Shown: positions 1 through 6,656 of the stretch, in pieces
Layout of the letters: each line of letters opens with the position of its first letter
Numbering within the stretch: position 1 is the first letter of the stretch
Assembly (NCBI GenBank): GCA_031278965.1
Contig: JAITJJ010000001.1
Location: 1-6,703 of the forward strand
Length of the DNA: 6,703 bases
Source of the DNA: Deferribacteraceae bacterium
GTDB lineage: Bacteria; Chrysiogenota; Deferribacteres; Deferribacterales; JAISNW01
Reading direction: 5' to 3'
The notes under the pieces: generated by a model
What the model was told of the DNA's origin: nothing
Databases searched by the model: none
Seen by the model: only the letters and a program-made list of their open reading frames with translations
Program-made: the position numbers and the translations under genes

Positions 1-1
1 G

Positions 2-120
2 ATGTGGCGCAGGAATTGGGTAAATACAGTTCCATTTTTTGATTATCCGTAGGAGACCAGATGATTTACACCACTTAGGGACTGGAAAGCACCTCTTAAC
101 TGGTTTGTGTTAGAAAACAG
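2..120 (+). mobile_element. Decayed IS256/mutator-type transposase fragment
   Basis: This is a remnant of the C-terminal half of an IS256-family (mutator-like, DDE) transposase, which cuts and pastes its insertion sequence. In the frame starting at base 2, Trp-Arg-Arg-Asn-Trp is followed by FFDYP (35-49). After a one-base shift comes MIYTT (61-75), then three residues and Glu-Ser (85-90). After another shift come Leu-Asn (95-100) and Arg-Lys (112-117). The order and spacing reproduce the family block W..NW...FFxYPxEIRxxIYTTNAIESLN..RK. TAG replaces a sense codon after FFDYP (50-52) and the Asn of IYTTN (76-78), and at least two frameshifts are present, so it is inactive. The 5' part lies outside the window, and the usual C-terminal tail is not readable beyond about 120. 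The match is from remembered family sequence, not a search. Confidence 0.68.
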
Positions 121-158
121 CGTATTATACGCCTTATATGACATTTACAAAATTATGC

Positions 159-1127
159 TCAGAGCCGCAAGAAAAACCCCTTCGTCAGACTTAAAAGGAC
201 ATAGCAAAGGACTAATGCTCCCGCCTTAATCGGCGCTTCCTTTTTATAGATATGAAACTCGGTGTCAATCCCCGCGGCTTTCATAGCGTTTACACGTTGC
301 ATCATAACAGTGGGACTGGCTATCCCGTCCTGATCTCCCACAATGGCAAAGGTAGGCGGATCGTCTTTGGTAAAATCCGAATGGCCGGTATAGGCAATAA
401 ACGCTGTTTCTGGTTTTTTTGGGGGCACTATAAGCAGACGGTCAGTAAGAAGCAAGTCTGGCGGTCATCCGTGCGCCTGCGAACCGCCCCAAAGAGAGTA
501 ATTATTTATGCCAATGCCCAACTCTCTAGCATTTGTAAATATGAACTCAATTGCGGCTGCTAAATCTTCACATGCAATCCGTTCTCCGCCGATACAGTAA
601 CGAATGACAAAAACATTATAGCCTTTGCCGCTTAATTTAAGCGCAATGGGAAAGCCTTCATGGAGCGAACTGACATAAGAGAAACCGCCTCCGTAGGAAG
701 GGGAGATGACGGCAAACGGCGCTCCTGCCTGCCCTCTAAAAAAGAAAGGTCAGGCAAACTCTTTGGCAGGCTCAAGGCGTTTTTGTTCTGCCGTATAAAA
801 ACTATAAAAAATGGTTTTGCCTTCTGAAACCTCATCAATCAAGTGATTAAGAGCGTTTATTATAACTGATGGCTTCACGTTCTGGTGATACGGCATAAAC
901 CGAGCAATATCGGATAAATTTGTGTTGTAATACCGCGAATTATTATCACGAGGCAATAGAAGTCCCCCAAAACCTAAAAATGCGGGATGCCTTACTATAT
1001 CGCGCACATGATTATCCGGCGTAAAATATTTATGTCCGATCAATCCGTTCTTTGCGCTTTCCTGGCAGAAAGAGTTTATTGTTGCTGCAAATTCAATCAT
1101 AAACAGCATTAATAACAATCTTTTCAA
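159..1127 (-). pseudogene. Broken alpha/beta hydrolase (esterase/lipase-like) gene
   Basis: Pieces of one alpha/beta hydrolase of about 320 codons lie in order on the minus strand. A weak TTG start (1125-1127) opens a hydrophobic, signal-like N-terminus (LLLMLFM) ending near CQES. Next come LLPRDNNSRYY and KTIFYSFYT, an in-frame TGA (750-752), then FFFRGQAGAPFAVISPSYGG with the oxyanion-type GGGFSYV, and YSLWGGS (about 480-500), the start of the nucleophile elbow. There GGSAGAR is split by a one-base loss near 479-482, followed by a TGA (465-467). Reading the shifted frame restores Ala-Gly-Ala-Arg-Met-Thr-Ala-Arg-Leu. The original frame resumes by about 415-440 with AYTGHSDF, DDPPTF and VGDQDGIASP, which carries the likely catalytic Asp. 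Recognisable homology stops near 243 (EFHIYK). The expected HGFG segment with the catalytic His is absent, and an unrelated tail runs to 159. The substrate is unknown. It lies 75 bases downstream of clpB, with no clear terminator between. Confidence 0.82.
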
Positions 1128-1202
1128 TTTTCTCTTTTACTTATAAACATCCTTTGGAATCACTCAGGGCTTAGTTTTGGGCTTTTAATCCTGCAATCCG
1201 CC

Positions 1203-3815
1203 TTAATGCCGGTCTGCTCCTTCCGAGACTTCTAAAGTCAATCCGTCTTTATAGTCTAGACGGATACTGTCCCCCGCTTTAATCTTCCCCTCAATGACTG
1301 CATTTGCCACTCTGTTTTCCACAATTCTCTGAACCGCCCGTTTCATCGGGCGTGCCCCGAATTTGGGATCGTAGCCGCTATTCACTATTTCGTCTGTCAG
1401 ATCTTCGGAGTATACCGCTTTAATCTCAATATTTTCCAAACGCTTCAGGATCTTATCAAGGATAAGCTCTGCTATTGCTTTAAGTTCCTCTCTCCCCAGC
1501 GGCCGGAATATCACTATATCGTCTATCCGGTTTAGAAACTCCGGACGGAAGCGAAGGGAAAGCTCGCTTTGAACCAACTTCTGAACATACTCTTGATCAT
1601 AGTCAGCTTTGGAGTTCTCTTTATTTTCACCGTTAAGCGCATCCATGATCTGTTCGCTTGCGATATTGGATGTCATAATGATCACGGTATTTTTAAAGTT
1701 TACCGTGCGTCCTTTGGAATCTGTCAATCTCCCGTCGTCAAGGACTTGAAGGAGGATATTAAACACGTCCGGATGCGCCTTTTCTATCTCATCTAAAAGA
1801 AGAACCGCGTAGGGGCTGCGGCGGATCCTCTCCGTAAGTTGCCCCCCTTCGTCAAACCCCACATACCCCGGAGGGGAGCCTATAAGTTTGGAGACCGAGT
1901 GTTTTTCCATATATTCACTCATATCTATGCGGACAAGGGCGTTTTCGCTGTCAAAGAGAAACTCCGCCAAAGCCTTTGCCAACTCTGTTTTGCCCACCCC
2001 GGTGGAACCTAAGAATATAAAAGAACCTATGGGCCGGTTTGGATCGTTTAATCCCGCCCTGGATCTGCGCACCGCTTCGCTTACCAGAGCTATGGCTTCG
2101 GGCTGTCCTTTCACCCGCCTCCCCAAAAATTCCTCCATTTTAATTAATTTGTCCGCTTCCTCTTGCAGGAGTTTTTTAACAGGGATTCCTGTCCACTTTG
2201 AGACGATCCCCGCCACATCCTCATCATCCACTTCTTCTTTGATCATAGTTTTAGAGCGATTCTCCGTCAGTTTATCCAGCTTTGCCTGAAGTTCCACAAG
2301 CCTTCCGTATTTTAGCTCGCTTGCTTTGGCATAATCTCCGGAGCGTTCAGCAGCGCTCATTGCACTGCGGGCATTGTCCATCTCTTCTTTTACGGTGTGA
2401 ATCCCGTTGAGAACGCCTTTTTCGCTCTGCCATATCCCCCTTAATTCGCTTACCTTCTCTTTATATGATGACAGATCCTCCTCAACTCTGGATAAACGGG
2501 TTTTAGATACAGCATCGCCCTCTTTTTTCAGCGCCTCCCTCTCTATCTCAAGCTGCCGCAGCTTCCTTTCGTATTCATCAAGCTCCGCTGGGACACTATC
2601 AATCTCCATACGGAGTTTAGCGGTAGCTTCATCTATTAAATCTATGGCTTTATCAGGCATAAAGCGGTCTGAAATATATTTATTCGCCAAAAATGCCGCC
2701 GCCACCAGGGCAGAATCCTTAATACGGACCCCATGGTGCAACTCATAACGCTCTTTAAGCCCGCGCAGGATGGAAACTGTATCCTCAACAGTCGGCTCTT
2801 TTATCAGCACCGTTTGAAAGCGCCGTTCCAGAGCGGCATCTTTTTCAATATGTTTTTTGTATTCATCCAGAGTGGTGGCGCCTATGCAGTGCAATTCCCC
2901 TCTCGCCAAAGGGGGTTTAAGGATATTGGCGGCATCCATAGCCCCTTCCGCGGCGCCGGCGCCCACCAAGGTGTGCAATTCATCAATAAAGAGGATTATC
3001 TCTCCCTCGCTTGATGAAACCTCTTTAAGGAGTGATTTCAGGCGTTCTTCAAACTCTCCGCGGTATTTTGCCCCTGCTATCATCCCCCCCATGTCAAGCA
3101 TGGCAACCCTTTTATTTTTAAGGGATTCCGGCACATCCCCGTTTATTATCCTCTGGGCAAGCCCTTCCACAACAGCGGTTTTCCCAACCCCCGGCTCCCC
3201 TATCAGCACCGGATTATTTTTAGTCCTCCGCGACAGCACATGGATGACACGGCGAATCTCCTCATCCCTCCCTATCACCGGATCTAACTTCCCTTCCGCG
3301 GCGCGTTTGGTAAGATCTATAGTATACTTCTCAAAGCTGTTCATCTTCCCTTCGGGATCGGCATCGGTAATACGCTCGCCTTTGCGTTCCGCATTCAACG
3401 CTTTTTCTATATAGGAAAGTTCCACCCCGTTGCGGGTGAGGATCTGCCGCAAATCGCTGGGGGCTTGCTCTATACACCCCAAAAGGAGGTGCTCGGTGGA
3501 AACATATTCGTCCTTCATCGCCTCCGCTTTTTCAAAGGCGTATGCCAGAGCGGAGTTTAGCTCTCCGGAGAGGTGAATCTGTGCTGCTCCGCTTAAAACC
3601 GGAAGTTTCTCCACTGTGCTGGTTAAATCTTTTAATAGCCCTACTGTGTTTCCACCCGCTTTTGAAATTATATTTTTACAAAGCCCCTCTTTCTGGCTAA
3701 TTAACGCTATCAGAAGGTGCACAAGCTCCGTTTGAGGGTTTTTATTCCTTGCTGCTGCCTCATAGGCGGCGCTCAATGCCTCCTGAGCTTTTATGGTCAT
3801 CTTATTCTGGTTCAT
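1203..3815 (-). CDS. clpB: ClpB (Hsp100) ATP-dependent disaggregase
   Basis: ClpB is a cytoplasmic hexameric AAA+ unfoldase that, with DnaK/DnaJ/GrpE, pulls polypeptides out of aggregates through its central pore. The 870 residues match the family (E. coli 857). The Clp N-domain is about 1-145. NBD1 has Walker A GEPGVGKT (206-213), pore loop KYRG (Tyr251), Walker B LFIDE (Asp278-Glu279) and arginine fingers Arg331-Arg332. A coiled-coil middle domain (about 405-530) distinguishes ClpB from ClpA/ClpC. NBD2 has GSTGVGKT (603-610), pore loop GYVG (Tyr651), Walker B LLLDE (Asp675-Glu676), sensor-1 Asn717, arginine finger Arg763 in LNRID, and sensor-2 GARP (Arg822). No ClpP-binding IGF/L loop is evident, fitting disaggregation rather than proteolysis. 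The ATG overlaps the hspR stop (ATGA) and follows a good ribosome site, so translation is probably coupled. The gene ends in TAA and appears intact. I see no hairpin-plus-T-tract terminator in the 75 bases after it. Confidence 0.98.
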   Translation of the reverse strand: MNQNKMTIKAQEALSAAYEAAARNKNPQTELVHLLIALISQKEGLCKNIISKAGGNTVGLLKDLTSTVEKLPVLSGAAQIHLSGELNSALAYAFEKAEAMKDEYVSTEHLLLGCIEQAPSDLRQILTRNGVELSYIEKALNAERKGERITDADPEGKMNSFEKYTIDLTKRAAEGKLDPVIGRDEEIRRVIHVLSRRTKNNPVLIGEPGVGKTAVVEGLAQRIINGDVPESLKNKRVAMLDMGGMIAGAKYRGEFEERLKSLLKEVSSSEGEIILFIDELHTLVGAGAAEGAMDAANILKPPLARGELHCIGATTLDEYKKHIEKDAALERRFQTVLIKEPTVEDTVSILRGLKERYELHHGVRIKDSALVAAAFLANKYISDRFMPDKAIDLIDEATAKLRMEIDSVPAELDEYERKLRQLEIEREALKKEGDAVSKTRLSRVEEDLSSYKEKVSELRGIWQSEKGVLNGIHTVKEEMDNARSAMSAAERSGDYAKASELKYGRLVELQAKLDKLTENRSKTMIKEEVDDEDVAGIVSKWTGIPVKKLLQEEADKLIKMEEFLGRRVKGQPEAIALVSEAVRRSRAGLNDPNRPIGSFIFLGSTGVGKTELAKALAEFLFDSENALVRIDMSEYMEKHSVSKLIGSPPGYVGFDEGGQLTERIRRSPYAVLLLDEIEKAHPDVFNILLQVLDDGRLTDSKGRTVNFKNTVIIMTSNIASEQIMDALNGENKENSKADYDQEYVQKLVQSELSLRFRPEFLNRIDDIVIFRPLGREELKAIAELILDKILKRLENIEIKAVYSEDLTDEIVNSGYDPKFGARPMKRAVQRIVENRVANAVIEGKIKAGDSIRLDYKDGLTLEVSEGADRH

Positions 3816-4189
3816 TCCTTCTCCCTTACAACTTTAATTACAATAGGCCCTCTCTGCGGTTTGGAAGCTCTGTTATCATCTTGGCGCGGAAAGGCTTCCC
3901 TAAAATCCCCGTGCCTTGAGCGGTTAAACTCCTCCAAAAGCTCTTCCAACCTTGTTATCTCATCTTTTAAGTTTACAATCATCTCCACCCCTGCCAGATT
4001 TATCCCCATATCTCTTGTCAAGGTTGTAATAAATTGCAGCCTTTCCAAATCTTCATCACTGTATCTGCGGGTATTGCCGTCTGTGCGTTCAGGGGAGATA
4101 AGTCCCTGCCGCTCATACTGCCGTATGGTTTGAGGGTGAAGCCCCAGAAGCTCTGATACAACCCCTATCATATAACAACCTTTTTTCAT
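3812..4189 (-). CDS. hspR: HspR, MerR-family heat-shock repressor
   Basis: HspR represses chaperone operons by binding inverted-repeat HAIR operators; in Streptomyces DnaK acts as co-repressor. From the ATG at 4187-4189 the protein has 125 residues. It begins with a MerR helix-turn-helix (about 8-31: IGVVSELLGLHP, then TIRQYERQGLI) and a wing containing NTRRYS (40-45). A recognition/linker region with MGINLAGVEMIVNLKDE follows, then a helical coiled-coil stretch (EITRLEELLEEF) and a charged, flexible tail ending in a beta-like IVIKVV. There is no metal-binding Cys cluster of the kind found in metal-sensing MerR proteins. I chose this start because MKKG followed directly by the HTH is the usual HspR beginning and GGAGG lies four bases upstream. 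The frame stays open to a GTG at 4271-4273 that overlaps the dnaJ stop and would add 28 residues; an ATG at 4202-4204 is also possible. Its place between dnaJ and clpB resembles actinobacterial dnaK operons. Confidence 0.93.
   Translation of the reverse strand: MKKGCYMIGVVSELLGLHPQTIRQYERQGLISPERTDGNTRRYSDEDLERLQFITTLTRDMGINLAGVEMIVNLKDEITRLEELLEEFNRSRHGDFREAFPRQDDNRASKPQRGPIVIKVVREKE
3821..3827 (-). promoter_or_regulatory. Ribosome binding site of clpB inside hspR
   Basis: AAGGGAG reads on the minus strand five bases before the clpB ATG and lies inside the last codons of hspR. With the ATGA stop/start overlap, it suggests that ribosomes finishing hspR reinitiate on clpB, keeping repressor and disaggregase synthesis linked. 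Confidence 0.7.
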
Positions 4190-4262
4190 GCCGCCTCCGC
4201 TCATATTCGCAATATTGAAGAAGCGGTGCTCCAAAGGGTGCCTTTTAAAGACAAAACTTTTT

Positions 4263-5342
4263 TCATACTGCACCTCGTTTCAGGAGTTTTTCCCTGTCCG
4301 GATGGGGATAGTGCGCTTTTATCTCATTAAGCCTTGCTGTATCCCCGTCTTGGGTAAGTTTGGGGACAACTATATGAGCCGAAACATAGAGATCTCCCAC
4401 CCCTCCTCCCTTCAAGCGGGGAATACCTTTCTCCTTTAATCTGAATTTCTGCCCCTCTTGGGTTGCCGGAGGGATGTTGAGGTTCACCTGTCCGTAGGGG
4501 GTGGGAACTGTAATCTTTGCTCCCAAAGCGGCTTCAAATATATCAATATCCGCCGTAATGGAGAGGTCTGCTCCGTTGCGCCCGTATACAGGGTGTTTTT
4601 CTATGATCGGGATTATAAAGAGATCGCCGTCTCCGCCCCCGTTAGCGCCAGCGTTTCCTTTTCCGGCTATCCGTATTTTGGAGGAGGAATCCACCCCCGC
4701 GGGAATCTTCACTTTTATCCGTTCAGAAACATGAATTACGCCGCGCCCCCCGCAACCGGGGCAATTGCTTTTGGGAACGGTCTGTGCGCCCTTGCAATGC
4801 TTACACGTTTCCATGCCGAACATTCCTCCGGTCGTATATCCCGTCCCTTTGCAAACCGGGCAGGGGATGCGTCCGCCCCCCTCTACCTTGCATTTGGGGC
4901 AGCTTTTGGTGCGGTTTAGATTAAACTCGTAAACATTTCCGTGAATGACATCGGCAAAAGTTATCGGGAGGGAATATTGAATATCCTCCCCGTTTGAGAC
5001 GCGGCGGCGCCTGCGTCCGCCTCCCAAGAAGTCGCCTAAAATATCCTCCATACTAAAACCGCCGAAATTGAAGTTTTTAAGATCTTCAAAATTCATATTG
5101 TTGAAGTCATACCCCTGCCCGCTACGGGTAAATGCCTCATGCCCTACGGCGTCATACTGCGATTTTTTATCGGCATCCGAGAGGGTGGCGTAAGCCTCCG
5201 AAATCTCCTTAAACTTAGTTTCGGCGCTCTTGTCATTTTTATTGACATCGGGATGATATTTGCGGGCGAGCGCTCTATATGCTTTTTTTATCTCTTCTTG
5301 GGTGGCGGTTTTCGGCACCCCCAGCACCTCATAATAGTTCAT
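4263..5342 (-). CDS. dnaJ: DnaJ, class A (Hsp40) co-chaperone
   Basis: DnaJ delivers unfolded clients to DnaK and stimulates its ATPase through the J-domain. The 359-residue protein starts MNYYEVLG. The J-domain is about 1-68 with the essential HPD at 30-32. A Gly/Phe-rich stretch (about 75-108) is followed by a basic run of five Arg (110-114). Four CXXC motifs form the two zinc centres: Cys148/151, 161/164, 180/183 and 194/197. C-terminal substrate-binding domains follow, with KVKIPAGVD and GDLFIIPIIEKHPVYGRNGADL-type segments, and about 25 residues (EIKAHYPHPD onward) take the place of the dimerisation end. It is slightly shorter than E. coli DnaJ (376). The first zinc motif is CPKCKVEGGG rather than CxxCxGxG, and the gap to the second motif is short. 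The ATG at 5340-5342 shares one base with the hsp20 stop (TGATG). AAGGTGA lies just upstream. A TTG one codon earlier is an unlikely start. Confidence 0.97.
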   Translation of the reverse strand: MNYYEVLGVPKTATQEEIKKAYRALARKYHPDVNKNDKSAETKFKEISEAYATLSDADKKSQYDAVGHEAFTRSGQGYDFNNMNFEDLKNFNFGGFSMEDILGDFLGGGRRRRRVSNGEDIQYSLPITFADVIHGNVYEFNLNRTKSCPKCKVEGGGRIPCPVCKGTGYTTGGMFGMETCKHCKGAQTVPKSNCPGCGGRGVIHVSERIKVKIPAGVDSSSKIRIAGKGNAGANGGGDGDLFIIPIIEKHPVYGRNGADLSITADIDIFEAALGAKITVPTPYGQVNLNIPPATQEGQKFRLKEKGIPRLKGGGVGDLYVSAHIVVPKLTQDGDTARLNEIKAHYPHPDREKLLKRGAV

Positions 5343-5779
5343 CAATCACCTTGCTTTACCACTTTAATTGAGTGGGGTGCGGCGGCTACATTCTTTTCGA
5401 GAACGATCTTAAGCACTCCGTCTTTTAAGGTGGCATCCGCAGCGGATGGATCGATAGTCTGCGGGATGGCTATGGCGCGGGAGAAACGCCCGCTGTTGCG
5501 TTCAATTCTGGAAAACTTATCGGAGTTTTTATCCAGAGATGAAGGTTTGCACCCCTTAATGGTGAGATAACCATTGGCGATCTGAACATCAATGGCTTCC
5601 TCCGGTGTCCCGGGAATCTCCGCAAGGATAACAAAGCCATTGTCGGTTTCAAACATATCCACCAACGGCTGCCACTCCCCTGAATTGCCGATAAACTCTT
5701 GGGGGTTGTCTTGAAAGAGGGTGTTAAGACGATCATGAATGCTCAGAATGTCCCTTAAAGGGCTGTAGCGAATAGACAT
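5342..5779 (-). CDS. hsp20: Hsp20 / alpha-crystallin small heat-shock protein
   Basis: This is an ATP-independent cytoplasmic holdase that forms oligomers and keeps stress-denatured proteins in a state that DnaK/DnaJ/ClpB can refold. The 145 residues are a normal length. A variable N-terminal arm (1-35: RYSPLRDILSIHDRLNTLF) precedes the alpha-crystallin domain (about 36-130), which starts WQPLVDMFET. The domain has AEIPG (53-57), YLTIKG (71-76), FSRAIAIP (99-106) and the signature ATLKDGVLKIVL (116-127). A short tail contains Ile-Lys-Val (138-140), a candidate IXI oligomer-contact motif. The ATG follows AAGGAG at seven bases. It is the first gene after the promoter and is joined to dnaJ by a one-base overlap. 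The set of holdase, J-protein and disaggregase encoded together matches the cooperation known for these families. Confidence 0.96.
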   Translation of the reverse strand: MSIRYSPLRDILSIHDRLNTLFQDNPQEFIGNSGEWQPLVDMFETDNGFVILAEIPGTPEEAIDVQIANGYLTIKGCKPSSLDKNSDKFSRIERNSGRFSRAIAIPQTIDPSAADATLKDGVLKIVLEKNVAAAPHSIKVVKQGD

Positions 5780-5786
5780 AAATTTT

Positions 5787-5792
5787 CTCCTT
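5787..5792 (-). promoter_or_regulatory. Ribosome binding site of hsp20
   Basis: AAGGAG lies on the minus strand seven bases before the hsp20 ATG, a near-ideal Shine-Dalgarno sequence and spacing. It fixes the start at 5777-5779 and suggests strong translation of the first gene. Confidence 0.85.
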
Positions 5793-5821
5793 TTATTTTT
5801 GATATAATCTTATAATTTTAT

Positions 5822-5850
5822 AACATAAAATATTAGTCTTGCTGTGTCAA
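5822..5850 (-). promoter_or_regulatory. Housekeeping-type promoter of the heat-shock operon
   Basis: The minus strand reads TTGACA (5845-5850), a 17-base spacer, then TATGTT (5822-5827): a perfect -35 and a 4/6 -10 for a sigma-70-like factor. Transcription would start near 5815, leaving a leader of about 35 bases before hsp20. A vegetative promoter under a repressor, rather than a heat-shock sigma factor, fits HspR control. Several TATAA-like stretches follow, so the exact -10 is uncertain. Confidence 0.7.
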
Positions 5851-5851
5851 G
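5831..5851 (-). promoter_or_regulatory. Candidate HspR operator (HAIR-like)
   Basis: On the minus strand CTTGACA, seven bases (CAGCAAG), then ACTAATA. The HAIR consensus is CTTGAGT-N7-ACTCAAG: the left half matches 5 of 7, the right half 4 of 7, and the spacing is exact. The site covers the -35 box and most of the spacer, so bound HspR would block RNA polymerase. The right half is weak and AT-rich sequence matches such motifs easily, so this is a candidate supported mainly by position and by hspR in the same operon. Confidence 0.5.
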
Positions 5852-5880
5852 TATTTTATTTATAATTTTTTAATTTTTTC
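5852..5880 (-). promoter_or_regulatory. A-tract UP-element-like sequence
   Basis: Immediately upstream of the -35 box the minus strand is almost entirely A/T, with two six-A runs separated by TT followed by TTATAAATAAAA. This resembles an UP element contacted by the RNA polymerase alpha subunit, or a bent A-tract region, and could strengthen the promoter. The evidence is composition and position only. Confidence 0.4.
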
Positions 5881-6003
5881 TGATTCATTTATGATAATGT
5901 ATCGGATATTCATGTAAAAATTTGCCCTGGAGATGAATTTATATAAGGAGATATTTGTATATTTCTGTAGAATTCAAGAATATGAGAAATCTTGGAGGGA
6001 AAT

Positions 6004-6272
6004 ATGAGGAAAGTGGAGGTTAGCATAAAGTATTCAGAGCGATATGAGGTAATCAAGAAGCTAGTGAAAGAAGGCGGCAACAAAGAGTGTGCGGTTGTGA
6101 AGCCGGATTGTTCAGGGTGGGCAGCAAATCGTTTGATCAAAGGATATAAAAGTGAAGGGAAATTGTTTTTATTCACGGAAACATTGGACGCAAACCGTCA
6201 CATGCACTGAGCACAGCATTAAAAACAGAGATAAGAGAACTCTATCTTGCTAAATATTGCGGTATAAACTTA
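6004..6272 (+). mobile_element. Decayed IS1202/ISNCY-like transposase, 5' part
   Basis: The start of a transposase of the IS1202/ISNCY type (DDE enzyme with N-terminal helix-turn-helix) is readable in two frames. From ATG 6004, with GGAGG five bases upstream (5994-5998), the protein begins MRKVEVSIKYSERYEVIKKL and continues EGGNKE...NRLIKGYKSEGK, the family's N-terminal HTH region. The frame then shifts at a five-T run (6166-6170). From 6168 the neighbouring frame reads FIHGNIGRKPSHAL, then KTEIRELYLAKYCGINL, as expected for this family (VHGN.GRKP...LY..KY). Adding one T would restore the frame. Homology stops near 6272, and the catalytic domain is missing from the window. The helix-turn-helix itself looks eroded (CAVVKPDC for a usual RAAxKLxC). 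A possible element start is TGTAGAATTC at 5966, but no matching inverted end is seen. The assignment is from memory of the family. Confidence 0.68.
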
Positions 6273-6571
6273 GAAGGTCAAAAAAACGGACTTTTTTAAG
6301 CAATTTCAATCAGATCCCCGGCGCAATGAAGCGCATTACAGCCGGAGACAGAACCATGCGGCATCAGCGTTTAACCAACCTGCTTGCCATCAACTTTCTG
6401 CATGTTGCACCAAAGTTAAAATGTCACATCATAACGGAAATTGCACATTAAGCGTATGGGTTGTTGAGAGAAGGTTTCCGGCGGGGCATTTCTGCCAAAC
6501 AGCTATCAAAGGCAGAAATCCTGACTCTTGCAGTTAATAAAGCCGTAGACCTCTATTATCATGGGTTATGA
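6257..6571 (+). pseudogene. Unrecognised protein fragment with one in-frame stop
   Basis: I do not recognise this protein. One frame runs from TTG 6257 to TGA 6569-6571 and is interrupted only by TAA at 6449-6451. Before the stop it reads NFNQIPGAMKRITAGDRTM, then RHQRLTNLLAINFLHVAPKL and KCHIITEIAH. After it, still in frame, come AYGLLREGF, GISAKQLSKAEILTLAVNKA and VDLYYHGL. The composition is protein-like (Leu/Ala/Ile-rich helices with Lys/Arg/Glu) and both halves look like one domain, which argues for a gene broken by a point mutation. The opposite strand has no comparable frame. No convincing start or ribosome site is visible. Its first codons overlap the end of the transposase remnant, so it may be a truncated piece joined there by deletion or rearrangement. 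A family search of the joined halves would decide. Confidence 0.4.
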
Positions 6572-6656
6572 GCTGTTTTTGCTGATAAAAGTTGTCGGGA
6601 TTATTTTCAGATTTTAACTTTTTTTAGTGGCGCCCCATTTTGGTGTATTTATAACG

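Noticed and set aside
252..563. 103-codon plus-strand frame
   Set aside because: Lies wholly over the hydrolase remnant, whose family motifs read clearly on the other strand; no recognisable protein.
750..752. TGA in the hydrolase frame as a recoded (Trp or selenocysteine) codon
   Set aside because: hsp20, dnaJ and hspR all end in TGA and clpB uses TGG for its conserved Trp, so TGA is a normal stop. The hydrolase family does not need Sec or Trp here and other lesions are present.
726..756. TGCCTG...CAGGCA inverted repeat around the first hydrolase stop as a terminator or inserted element
   Set aside because: Six-base stem with a 19-base loop and no T-tract after it; the protein alignment shows no insertion here, so it is most likely chance.
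1128..1202. Rho-independent terminator after clpB
   Set aside because: The repeated GGGCTT and AATCC words are direct rather than inverted repeats, and no stem followed by a T-tract can be formed on the minus strand.
2857..3414. 185-codon plus-strand open frame opposite clpB, and similar frames at 1888-2289 and 2407-2748
   Set aside because: Ser/Pro-rich, low-complexity translations mirroring the highly conserved clpB coding strand; typical shadow frames with no domain or ribosome site.
5780..6003. CIRCE element (HrcA operator) in the operon control region
   Set aside because: No TTAGCACTC-N9-GAGTGCTAA-like repeat is present; the only candidate operator is the HAIR-like site.
6160..6175. 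Programmed -1 frameshift in the transposase at G TTT TTA
   Set aside because: The site is close to but not a proper slippery heptamer, no downstream structure is evident, and the downstream frame soon stops without the catalytic domain. Loss of one T in a decaying gene is simpler.
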